Assembly: GCA_903870955.1 (NCBI GenBank)
Contig: CAIQEX010000732.1
Location: forward strand, 1-5,189
DNA length: 5,189 nucleotides
Origin: an uncultured beta proteobacterium
Lineage (GTDB): Bacteria > Pseudomonadota > Gammaproteobacteria > Burkholderiales > Burkholderiaceae_C
Reading direction: 5' to 3'
Positions 1-5,189 of the stretch are shown here, piece after piece. A model generated the notes under the pieces. The model saw only the letters and a program-made list of their open reading frames with translations. It had not been told where the DNA came from and searched no databases. Within the stretch, counting starts at the first letter, position 1. The number at the start of each line of letters is the position of its first letter. Position numbers and translations under genes: made by a program.

Positions 1-1191
<1,191 letters not shown>

Positions 1192-1202
1192 ATGAGAGTC
1201 AT

Positions 1203-1278
1203 AGGGGTATAGCTCAATTGGCAGAGCGTCGGTCTCCAAAACCGAAGGTTGTAGGTTCGATTCCTACTGCCCCTGCCA
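1203..1278 (+). tRNA. tRNA-Trp (anticodon CCA)
   Basis: The 76-nt sequence folds as a complete cloverleaf. The acceptor arms are 1203-1209 and 1268-1274 (7 pairs, one G-U). The D stem is GCTC 1212-1215 with GAGC 1224-1227. The anticodon stem is TCGGT 1229-1233 with ACCGA 1241-1245, and the loop CTCCAAA holds anticodon CCA at 1236-1238, reading the Trp codon UGG. The T stem is GTAGG 1251-1255 with CCTAC 1263-1267 around the loop TTCGATT. The discriminator base is G1275 and the CCA end (1276-1278) is encoded. It begins 11 nt after the tuf stop with no visible promoter, so it is probably cut from a tuf transcript, with RNase P making the 5' end. Confidence 0.97.
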
Positions 1279-1300
1279 CCTGATTGAGACAGAGGTGGCA
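1274..1300 (+). other. Hairpin overlapping the tRNA-Trp 3' CCA end
   Basis: TGCCACCT (1274-1281) is a perfect 8-base inverted repeat of AGGTGGCA (1293-1300), with an 11-nt loop. The 5' arm contains the discriminator base and the CCA end of the tRNA. In the precursor this helix could stack directly on the acceptor stem and hold the tRNA end double-stranded until a 3' nuclease removes the trailer. There is no T run after it, so it is not an intrinsic terminator. The pairing is seen in the sequence; the processing role is inference. Confidence 0.5.
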
Positions 1301-1304
1301 AATA

Positions 1305-1329
1305 AGGCCCGCTACAACGTAGCGGGCTT
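1305..1329 (+). terminator. Terminator-like hairpin after tRNA-Trp
   Basis: GCCCGCTAC (1307-1315) pairs perfectly with GTAGCGGGC (1319-1327) around the 3-nt loop AAC. A G-U and an A-T pair extend it to 1305/1329. It is very GC-rich and sits at the expected end of a tuf-tRNA transcript, but only TT and then CAGCGTC follow, so the T tract is poor. It may be a partial terminator or a 3'-end barrier that lets some transcription continue into secE-nusG. The remaining spacer (1330-1387) shows no clear promoter. Confidence 0.45.
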
Positions 1330-1387
1330 CAGCGTCTTAAGGGTGCTGGATTTAAAACCAATTAGAAGCGCGCAAAGTTAGAGAAAT

Positions 1388-1771
1388 ATGGCTACTACAC
1401 AAGTTCAAACCGTTAACACTGGGGCAGATAAAGCCAAGCTGGGTGCGGCTGCTGCATTGGTGATTGCGGCTTTGGCAGCCTTTTACATGCTTGGTAAGCA
1501 GGGCCAATTGGTGCAGTGGGCGGTATTTCTGGTCTGCCTGGCGGGCGCTGTTGTGGTTTTCTTTATGGCGGAAACCGGTCGTCAATTGGCGGCCTTTGGT
1601 CGTGACGCCTGGCGTGAAGTCAAGAAGGTGGTCTGGCCTGCCCGTAAAGAGGCGATCCAGGTTACTGCCTATGTATTTGGTTTTGTGTTGATCATGGCCC
1701 TGTTTCTCTGGCTTACCGATAAAACGCTGGAATGGCTCTTTTACGACTTGATTCTGGGCTGGAAAAAATAA
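1388..1771 (+). CDS. secE: Preprotein translocase subunit SecE
   Basis: The 127-residue membrane protein is SecE, the small essential subunit that clamps SecY in the SecYEG protein-export channel of the inner membrane. Three hydrophobic segments are visible, at about residues 18-35, 42-61 and 92-110. The family's conserved amphipathic cytoplasmic region lies between the second and third ([13 protein letters not shown], 77-89). The three-helix form and the length match the E. coli protein. The ATG at 1388 has only a weak ribosome binding site (GAGA at 1381-1384, 4 nt before the start). It starts the conserved pair secE-nusG: its TAA (1769-1771) shares its last A with the nusG ATG, so nusG translation is probably coupled to it. 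No anomaly is seen in the protein. Confidence 0.95.
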   Translation: MATTQVQTVNTGADKAKLGAAAALVIAALAAFYMLGKQGQLVQWAVFLVCLAGAVVVFFMAETGRQLAAFGRDAWREVKKVVWPARKEAIQVTAYVFGFVLIMALFLWLTDKTLEWLFYDLILGWKK

Positions 1772-2361
1772 TGACTGACACTGTTGAAACCCCTGTTGCA
1801 GAAGTTCCTGCAGCCGCTCCGGTGAATCCGGATTTGCGTTGGTACGTGGTGCATGCATATTCCGGCATGGAAAAAGCCGTGGAGCGCAACATACTTGAGC
1901 GTATTAACCGCGCTGGTATGCAAAACAAGTTCGGCCGGATTCTGGTTCCCATGGAAGAAGTGGTTGAAATCAAGAACGGCCAGAAGAAGACCACTGAACG
2001 CAAATTCTTCCCCGGCTACGTGCTGGTCGAAATGGTGATGGATGACGAGTCCTGGCATCTGGTGAAGCACACCAACAAGGTGACCGGTTTTGTGGGTGGC
2101 GCGAAGAATCGCCCGGCCCCCATCTCCGAAGCCGAGGTCATGAAGATCGTCAACCAGATGCAGGAAGGTACCGACAAGCCGCGCCACAAAGTCGAGTTTG
2201 TGGTTGGCGAGTACGTGCGCGTCAAGGACGGCCCTTTTACCGACTTCAATGGTTCGGTGGAAGACGTCAATTACGAAAAGAGCAAGGTCCGCGTATCGGT
2301 CACCATTTTTGGTCGCTCTACGCCGGTTGAGCTGGAATTTTCGCAAATCGAAAAAACCTGA
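1771..2361 (+). CDS. nusG: Transcription termination/antitermination factor NusG
   Basis: The 196-residue product is NusG, which binds RNA polymerase through its N-terminal NGN domain, suppresses pausing, and uses its C-terminal KOW domain to contact Rho or ribosomal protein S10. The NGN domain runs from about residue 22 ([13 protein letters not shown]) to about 115 and includes [13 protein letters not shown]. The KOW domain ([22 protein letters not shown]) occupies about 145-196. A variable Pro/Ala-rich N-terminal tail of about 20 residues makes it longer than the E. coli protein (181). An ATG 39 nt upstream is in frame, but would lie inside secE and add residues foreign to the family. The chosen ATG overlaps the secE stop as TAATG and has no good Shine-Dalgarno sequence, which fits translation by re-initiation. 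Confidence 0.97.
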   Translation: MTDTVETPVAEVPAAAPVNPDLRWYVVHAYSGMEKAVERNILERINRAGMQNKFGRILVPMEEVVEIKNGQKKTTERKFFPGYVLVEMVMDDESWHLVKHTNKVTGFVGGAKNRPAPISEAEVMKIVNQMQEGTDKPRHKVEFVVGEYVRVKDGPFTDFNGSVEDVNYEKSKVRVSVTIFGRSTPVELEFSQIEKT

Positions 2362-2414
2362 CAAAAGACTTGAATTAGACAAAGTTTTCGGGCGTGCAAG
2401 CGCCCGGCAATTGG

Positions 2415-2455
2415 CGGCACTATCCGACTCGGTGCCGACTTTTAGAAAAGAGTCG
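2415..2455 (+). other. Candidate H-type RNA pseudoknot upstream of rplK
   Basis: Stem 1 is CGGCAC (2415-2420) with GTGCCG (2432-2437), six perfect pairs. Its 11-nt loop contains CGACTC (2425-2430), which pairs perfectly with GAGTCG (2450-2455) downstream, giving stem 2. The connecting loops are 4, 1 and 12 nt, a geometry usual for H-type pseudoknots. A competing plain hairpin also exists, CGACT (2436-2440) with AGTCG (2451-2455), so this could instead be a two-state switch. Structure is inferred from complementarity only. Confidence 0.4.
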
Positions 2456-2511
2456 TTAACCCCGGGGAGCCCAGGAGCTGAATCAGTCAGCACCAAAGCG
2501 TTATTACCCGT

Positions 2512-2517
2512 AAGGAG
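2512..2517 (+). promoter_or_regulatory. Strong Shine-Dalgarno of rplK
   Basis: AAGGAG lies 5 nt before the ATG at 2523 and fixes the rplK start. It is among the strongest ribosome binding sites in the window, as expected for an abundant ribosomal protein. Confidence 0.85.
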
Positions 2518-2522
2518 AAATC

Positions 2523-2954
2523 ATGGCGAAGAAAATCGTTGGTTTCATCAAGCTGCAAGTGCCAGCTGGTAAAGCCAATCCATCCCCCCCGATCGGCCCG
2601 GCTCTGGGTCAACGTGGTTTGAACATCATGGAATTCTGCAAGGCATTCAATGCGCAGACCCAAGGTGTTGAGCCCGGACTGCCACTGCCTGTGGTGATCA
2701 CTGCATTTGCAGACAAGAGCTTCACTTTCATCATCAAGACCCCGCCTGCGACGGTTCTGATCAAGAAGGCTGTGAAGTTGGACAAGGGCTCTGCCCGTCC
2801 GCACGTCGACAAGGTTGGCAAGATTACCCGGGCCCAGCTCGAAGAAATCGCCAAGACCAAGATGAAAGACATGAATGCCGCCGACCTGGAAGCAGCTGTG
2901 CGTACCATCGCCGGTTCTGCCCGCTCGATGGGCGTGATTGTGGAGGGCGTGTAA
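2523..2954 (+). CDS. rplK: 50S ribosomal protein L11 (uL11)
   Basis: The 143-residue product is L11, which binds the GTPase-associated centre of 23S rRNA at the base of the L12 stalk and is needed for factor-dependent GTP hydrolysis and for RelA activation. The N-terminal domain (1 to about 72) carries the conserved proline segment [14 protein letters not shown] at 22-35, where thiostrepton-class antibiotics bind beside the rRNA. The C-terminal rRNA-binding domain (about 73-143) ends with the family signature [13 protein letters not shown]. Length is close to that of E. coli L11 (142). The start is fixed by AAGGAG at 2512-2517. The stop codon abuts the rplA ATG with no spacer, so the two are translationally coupled. 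No unusual residue is evident. Confidence 0.98.
   Translation: MAKKIVGFIKLQVPAGKANPSPPIGPALGQRGLNIMEFCKAFNAQTQGVEPGLPLPVVITAFADKSFTFIIKTPPATVLIKKAVKLDKGSARPHVDKVGKITRAQLEEIAKTKMKDMNAADLEAAVRTIAGSARSMGVIVEGV
2942..2946 (+). promoter_or_regulatory. Shine-Dalgarno of rplA inside the end of rplK
   Basis: GGAGG at 2942-2946 lies 8 nt before the rplA ATG, within the final codons of rplK (Val-Glu-Gly-Val). Ribosomes finishing L11 would expose this site, which fits tightly coupled synthesis of L11 and L1. Confidence 0.75.
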
Positions 2955-3650
2955 ATGACCAAGCTCACTAAAAAACAAAAGACCCAAGTCGGCAAGATTG
3001 AAAGCACCAAGCTGTATCCCCTGAGCGATGCACTGGGTCTGGTCAAAGAATTTGCCAACGCCAAGTTTGACGAATCGATCGACGTGGCAGTGCAACTCGG
3101 CGTTGACGCCAAGAAGTCTGACCAGGTTGTGCGTGGTGCTGTCGTACTGCCAAACGGCACCGGCAAAACCAAGCGCGTGGCTGTGTTTGCGCAAGGCGCC
3201 AAGGCTGAAGAAGCCCGTGCTGCTGGTGCTGACATCGTCGGTATGGACGACCTGGCCGCCATGGTCAAGGCCGGCGACATGCCCTTCGATGTGGTGATCG
3301 CTGCACCTGACGCAATGCGCGTCGTGGGTACTTTGGGTCAAATTCTGGGCCCACGTGGTTTGATGCCTAACCCCAAGGTTGGCACGGTAACTCCTGACGT
3401 CGCTACGGCTGTGAAGAACGCCAAGGCTGGTCAAGTGCAGTTCCGCGTTGACAAGGCTGGCATTGTGCACGGCACCATCGGTCGTCGTTCTTTCGACACC
3501 GACAAGCTGCAAGGTAACTTGGCTGCACTGGTTGACGCCCTGAACAAGGCTAAGCCGGCGACAAGCAAGGGTGTGTATTTGCGCAAGGTGGCAGTTTCGT
3601 CCACGATGGGTGTGGGTGTCCGCGTGGACATTCAAACCATCGCAGCGTAA
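2955..3650 (+). CDS. rplA: 50S ribosomal protein L1 (uL1)
   Basis: The 231-residue product is L1, which binds 23S rRNA at the L1 stalk and helps deacylated tRNA leave the E site. In E. coli it is also the translational repressor of its own operon. The central domain II contains the family signature [20 protein letters not shown] at 128-147. Domain I is built from both termini and ends with [11 protein letters not shown], in which Thr217-Met218-Gly219 correspond to the conserved RNA-binding triad of bacterial L1. Length is close to E. coli L1 (234). The ATG directly follows the rplK TAA. Its presence together with a structured rplK leader makes feedback control plausible, but this is inferred. 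Confidence 0.98.
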   Translation: MTKLTKKQKTQVGKIESTKLYPLSDALGLVKEFANAKFDESIDVAVQLGVDAKKSDQVVRGAVVLPNGTGKTKRVAVFAQGAKAEEARAAGADIVGMDDLAAMVKAGDMPFDVVIAAPDAMRVVGTLGQILGPRGLMPNPKVGTVTPDVATAVKNAKAGQVQFRVDKAGIVHGTIGRRSFDTDKLQGNLAALVDALNKAKPATSKGVYLRKVAVSSTMGVGVRVDIQTIAA

Positions 3651-3665
3651 TTGCAATAAAAATTT

Positions 3666-3724
3666 AGGTCGTCCGCAAGGGTGGCCTGATGTGGTGGGCT
3701 GCTGGTGCCGCAAGGTGCTGGCAG
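3666..3724 (+). other. Twin GCAA-tetraloop hairpins in the rplJ leader
   Basis: Hairpin 1 pairs 3666-3674 with 3679-3687 (9 pairs, three G-U) around GCAA. Hairpin 2 pairs 3699-3709 with 3714-3724 (11 pairs, four G-U) around GCAA. A 4-bp outer helix, GATG 3688-3691 with CATC 3727-3730, may enclose hairpin 2 across an asymmetric internal loop. GNRA tetraloops often dock into receptors or bind protein. The two arms resemble each other, as if duplicated. Confidence 0.6.
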
Positions 3725-3736
3725 GTCATCCAAGAC

Positions 3737-3802
3737 CGTTGGCGTGCAGGCGACTGCACTTAATTACGGACTCCGGTGTTAAAGCTGGAATCCATGCCAA
3801 CG
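3737..3802 (+). other. Three-way junction, probable L10 binding site on rplJ mRNA
   Basis: The closing helix is CGTTGGC (3737-3743) with GCCAACG (3796-3802). Inside lie a 6-bp hairpin GTGCAG/CTGCAC (3744-3759) capped by the GNRA loop GCGA, a linker TTAATTAC (3760-3767), and a second hairpin pairing 3768-3776 with 3785-3793 (eight pairs including one G-U, plus one C-A mismatch, loop TGTTAAAG). The fold is compact with perfect or near-perfect helices. Its position suggests it is the L10-L12 target, which in E. coli imitates the 23S L10 site. The kink-turn expected there was not verified here. Confidence 0.5.
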
Positions 3803-3900
3803 CAGATGGCGATCCCGCTGCAGATGGAATGAGAGTTTCGTTAACAGTTGGTCGCTGCAATGTGGAGCGTGGAACGGCTTTCGCCGTAAAGCGCATATTT

Positions 3901-3906
3901 AAGGAG
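3901..3906 (+). promoter_or_regulatory. Shine-Dalgarno of rplJ
   Basis: AAGGAG lies 6 nt before the TTG at 3913 and decides that start. An in-frame TAG at 3907-3909 rules out any longer reading frame. The next in-frame Met codon is residue 38, too far into the conserved domain. Confidence 0.85.
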
Positions 3907-3912
3907 TAGACC

Positions 3913-4458
3913 TTGAGTCTGAATCGCAGTGAGAAAGAAGCGGTCATCAGTGATGTGACCGGCCTCGCCGCTAAAGCTCAAACGCTTGTGATCGCGGAAT
4001 ACCGCGGCATCACGGTCGCTGACATGACCAAACTGCGCAACAACGCGCGCAGCGCCGGTGTGAGTCTGAGTGTGTTGAAAAACACCTTGGCCCGCCGCGC
4101 TGTTGCCGGTAGTGCATTTGAAATCGTCGCAGACCAGATGTCCGGTCCTCTGATCTATGGCTTTTCTGTAGACGCAGTCGCCGCCGCCAAGGTGGTGACC
4201 GAATTCGCGAAAACCAACGACAAGTTGGTGATTCGCGCAGGTGCGTACGGCGGAAAAGCCCTGGACGTGAACGGCGTAAAGCAATTGGCAAGCATCCCTT
4301 CCAAGGAAGTGTTGTTGGCACAGTTGTTGGGCTTGATGCAGTCCCCCATTTCCCGTACGGCACGTGTGCTGGCGGCTCTGGCGGAACAAAGAGGCGCGGG
4401 TGCAGTTGTTGCTCCCGCCGAGGCAGCCCCCGAGGCCGCCGCCGAAGTCGCAGCGTAA
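3913..4458 (+). CDS. rplJ: 50S ribosomal protein L10 (uL10), TTG start
   Basis: The 181-residue product is L10, the stalk base protein that anchors L12 dimers to the GTPase centre of 23S rRNA; with L12 it is also the expected repressor of this operon. The N-terminal RNA-binding domain shows [24 protein letters not shown] (29-42) and KNTLARRA (56-63). The helix that carries L12 dimers is about residues 145-160 ([16 protein letters not shown]). An Ala/Glu/Pro tail (164-181) makes it longer than E. coli L10 (165). The start codon is TTG: a stop lies in frame just upstream, AAGGAG is correctly spaced, and the family's N-terminus begins here. The rare start may lower L10 output relative to L12. 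Confidence 0.97.
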   Translation: MSLNRSEKEAVISDVTGLAAKAQTLVIAEYRGITVADMTKLRNNARSAGVSLSVLKNTLARRAVAGSAFEIVADQMSGPLIYGFSVDAVAAAKVVTEFAKTNDKLVIRAGAYGGKALDVNGVKQLASIPSKEVLLAQLLGLMQSPISRTARVLAALAEQRGAGAVVAPAEAAPEAAAEVAA

Positions 4459-4498
4459 TTGCGCGACCCGTAGTAACCAAACTTGTTAGGAAATCAAA

Positions 4499-4873
4499 AT
4501 GGCATTCGATAAAGACGCATTTTTGACCGCGCTGGACAGCATGACGGTCATGGAACTCAACGACCTGGTGAAAGCCATCGAAGAGAAATTTGGTGTGAGC
4601 GCTGCAGCTATGTCGGCACCCGCAGCTGGCGGCGGCGCCGTGGCTGCTGTTGCTGAAGAGCAGACAGAGTTCAACGTGGTGCTGGTTGAAGCCGGCGCTG
4701 CTAAGGTTTCGGTCATCAAGGCCGTGCGTGAAATCACCGGTCTGGGCCTCAAAGAAGCCAAGGACCTGGTTGACGGCGCACCCAAGAACGTCAAAGAAGG
4801 CATCTCCAAGGCCGACGCTGACGCTGCTGCCAAGAAGCTCATCGAAGCTGGCGCCAAGGTCGAAATCAAGTAA
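4499..4873 (+). CDS. rplL: 50S ribosomal protein L7/L12 (bL12)
   Basis: The 124-residue product is L12, the only multicopy ribosomal protein, whose dimers form the flexible stalk that recruits EF-Tu, EF-G and other GTPases. The N-terminal dimerisation and L10-binding part is about residues 1-33. The hinge is rich in Ala and Gly (about 34-54, including [15 protein letters not shown]). The globular domain (about 55-124) shows the conserved factor-binding surface [28 protein letters not shown]. Length fits the family (E. coli 121). It follows rplJ by 40 nt. The ribosome binding site AGGA (4488-4491), 7 nt before the ATG, is moderate, although L12 must be made in several-fold excess over L10. No defect is seen. 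Confidence 0.98.
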   Translation: MAFDKDAFLTALDSMTVMELNDLVKAIEEKFGVSAAAMSAPAAGGGAVAAVAEEQTEFNVVLVEAGAAKVSVIKAVREITGLGLKEAKDLVDGAPKNVKEGISKADADAAAKKLIEAGAKVEIK

Positions 4874-4902
4874 TTCGGCTTGGAGCTACTGCGCGGGGCC
4901 AT

Positions 4903-4956
4903 TTTGCCGCTGCGATGCTCACCGTACGCAAGTACGGTTGCGCTTCTCACGGCAAA
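4903..4956 (+). repeat. REP-like palindromic element with GCAA loop
   Basis: The outer arms TTTGCCG (4903-4909) and CGGCAAA (4950-4956) are perfect. The inner arms ACCGTAC (4921-4927) and GTACGGT (4932-4938) are perfect around GCAA. The two 11-nt middle segments barely pair, but they form a direct repeat instead: 4911-4922 and 4939-4950 share the form TGCGNTNCTCAC (10 of 12 identical). It is followed by GCTCGCTACGCTC. This architecture resembles dispersed intergenic palindromes of Comamonadaceae as I remember them. The copy number was not tested. Confidence 0.45.
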
Positions 4957-4996
4957 CTGACTCCCGCTCGCTACGCTCCAATCTCGAGTTACAAGG

Positions 4997-5020
4997 GGCT
5001 GGTTTTCGGACCGGCCTTTT
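4997..5020 (+). terminator. Intrinsic terminator or attenuator between rplL and rpoB
   Basis: GGCTGGT (4997-5003) pairs with ACCGGCC (5010-5016), seven pairs with one G-U, around a 6-nt loop, and TTTT (5017-5020) follows directly. Upstream AAGG (4993-4996) can extend the stem into the T run. The T run is short and then becomes GCGCTTT, so partial read-through into rpoB is more likely than full termination. Confidence 0.55.
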
Positions 5021-5184
5021 GCGCTTTCAGAGCGCACCTAAAAGCCCTGCAATGTGCAGTGCTTTTAAGTGTCTTCTGACCCCGACTGCAGAAGATGCCT
5101 TGGTTCGGGCTGCGTGCAATGCGCAGCCGTCCGCCAATGATTGGTAGTGGCCAATCACCAAGCCTGTTGAGAGAGATGCTCAAC
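5021..5184 (+). other. String of six consecutive hairpins
   Basis: Six inverted repeats follow nearly end to end. They are GCGCT/AGCGC (5021-5035); TAAAAGC plus CTGCA with TGCAG plus GCTTTTA (5039-5067, one C-T mismatch, loop ATG); TCTTCTG/CAGAAGA (5072-5095); GGCTGCG/CGCAGCC plus a T-G pair (5108-5128); TGATTGG/CCAATCA (5138-5157); and GTTGAG/CTCAAC (5166-5184). The stem at 5039-5067 is the longest (12 pairs) and could be a ribonuclease site or a second attenuator. The functions are inferred. Confidence 0.5.
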
Positions 5185-5189
5185 GCGAC

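Larger units (their letters stand above)
2362..2522 (+). promoter_or_regulatory. Structured leader between nusG and rplK (candidate L1 autoregulatory region)
   Basis: These 161 nt hold no gene. Seen by hand pairing: a 6-bp GC stem plus a T-G pair capped by GCAA (2389-2406), a possible pseudoknot (2415-2455), the palindrome CCCCGGGG (2460-2467), and a stem just before the ribosome binding site (2474-2481 with 2487-2494, one A-A mismatch, loop ATCAG). In E. coli the spacer before rplK carries a promoter and the mRNA site where L1 represses L11-L1 translation. The position fits such a control region. I could not match the known L1-binding motif base by base and saw no convincing -35/-10 pair, so the L1 assignment is inference. 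Confidence 0.5.
3651..3912 (+). promoter_or_regulatory. rplJ leader, candidate L10-L12 autoregulatory region
   Basis: This 262-nt spacer has no gene but dense RNA-type structure: two successive GCAA-capped stems (3666-3687 and 3699-3724), a three-way junction (3737-3802), a weak stem (3853-3856 with 3866-3869), and a 5-bp hairpin ACGGC/GCCGT (3874-3887) just before the ribosome binding site. Many pairs in the first two stems are G-U, which hold in + strand RNA and not in the complement, so this is RNA structure. In E. coli the L10-L12 complex represses rplJ-rplL by binding a leader site somewhat over 100 nt upstream of the start. The junction here sits 111-176 nt upstream, in the matching place. 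No convincing promoter was found. Confidence 0.65.
4874..5189 (+). promoter_or_regulatory. Gene-free structured spacer after rplL, presumably before rpoB
   Basis: This 316-nt tail has no reading frame that looks like a gene. It holds a REP-like inverted repeat (4903-4956), a terminator-like hairpin (4997-5020) and further hairpins up to 5184. By conserved gene order the next gene should be rpoB. In E. coli the rplL-rpoB spacer has a partial terminator that lowers rpoBC expression below ribosomal protein levels, followed by an RNase III processing stem. The structure here fits the same role by another sequence. No rpoB start is within the window. Confidence 0.6.

Noticed and set aside
1328..1356. 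Possible promoter before secE, TTCAGC and TTTAAA with a 17-nt gap.
   Set aside because: The -35 matches the sigma-70 consensus at only about three of six positions, too weak to call.
2389..2406. GC-rich hairpin after nusG considered as a terminator.
   Set aside because: No T run follows on the + strand, and the complement also lacks a usable T run on its 3' side.
1741..2496. A 251-codon minus-strand frame opposite nusG.
   Set aside because: It mirrors the nusG coding frame, has no recognisable domain, and no convincing ribosome binding site was seen.
2487..3713. A 408-codon open frame on the minus strand opposite rplK and rplA.
   Set aside because: It is fully antisense to two strongly recognised genes, has His/Gln/Leu-rich composition with no family resemblance, and arises from codon bias in the real genes.
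3739..3766. Possible rplJ promoter, TTGGCG and TAATTA with a 16-nt gap.
   Set aside because: The -10 matches at only two of six positions, and the bases are better explained by the three-way junction.
3571..3909. A + strand frame of 112 codons across the end of rplA and the rplJ leader, considered as a leader peptide.
   Set aside because: No ribosome binding site, and composition is unlike a protein; the leader is better explained by RNA structure.
4486..5037. A 183-codon minus-strand frame opposite rplL and the following spacer.
   Set aside because: It is Ser/Ala-rich low-complexity antisense of the L12 hinge and hairpins, not protein-like.
4650..5147. A + strand frame starting inside rplL in another phase and running into the spacer.
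   Set aside because: It overlaps rplL out of frame and continues through the palindromes with no protein-like pattern.
4903..5184. Multiple hairpins considered as a CRISPR array or integron attachment site.
   Set aside because: The arms differ from hairpin to hairpin, with no constant repeat and spacer and no cas or integrase gene nearby.

Overview
The window looks like chromosomal DNA of a betaproteobacterium, most likely a member of the Burkholderiales close to Comamonadaceae (Rhodoferax or Polaromonas type). The evidence is the gene order tuf, tRNA-Trp, secE, nusG, rplK, rplA, rplJ, rplL, the style of the EF-Tu and L10 proteins, and the moderately GC-rich codon use. The family placement comes from recognition, not from a search. 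All genes are on the + strand, and there is no sign of mobile DNA, prophage or a foreign insertion among them.

Layout: EF-Tu (tuf, 1-1191) opens exactly at the window edge. tRNA-Trp(CCA) follows 11 nt later (1203-1278), with its CCA encoded. Two hairpins lie behind it (1274-1300 and 1305-1329), then secE (1388-1771), whose stop codon overlaps the nusG start as TAATG (nusG 1771-2361). A 161-nt structured spacer leads into rplK (2523-2954) and rplA (2955-3650), which are separated by no bases. A 262-nt structured leader precedes rplJ (3913-4458, TTG start) and rplL (4499-4873). The last 316 nt (4874-5189) hold no gene. They are a near-continuous run of hairpins, presumably the spacer before rpoB, which lies outside the window.

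How the genes fit together: this is the transcription-translation core cluster. EF-Tu delivers aminoacyl-tRNA. L11, L10 and the L12 multimers form the GTPase-associated stalk on which EF-Tu acts, and L1 forms the opposite stalk. NusG links RNA polymerase to the ribosome, and SecE is part of the export channel. In E. coli, L1 represses rplK-rplA translation and the L10-L12 complex represses rplJ-rplL translation, each by binding its own mRNA leader. The two leaders here are in the matching places and are rich in RNA-type structure.

The protein-coding content is ordinary. The parts worth a second look are the non-coding spacers: a possible H-type pseudoknot before rplK, twin GCAA-capped hairpins and a three-way junction before rplJ, a REP-like element plus a terminator-like hairpin after rplL, and about eight hairpins packed nearly end to end towards rpoB. 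I found no convincing new multi-gene system. All structures were found by hand pairing, without energy calculation or comparison.
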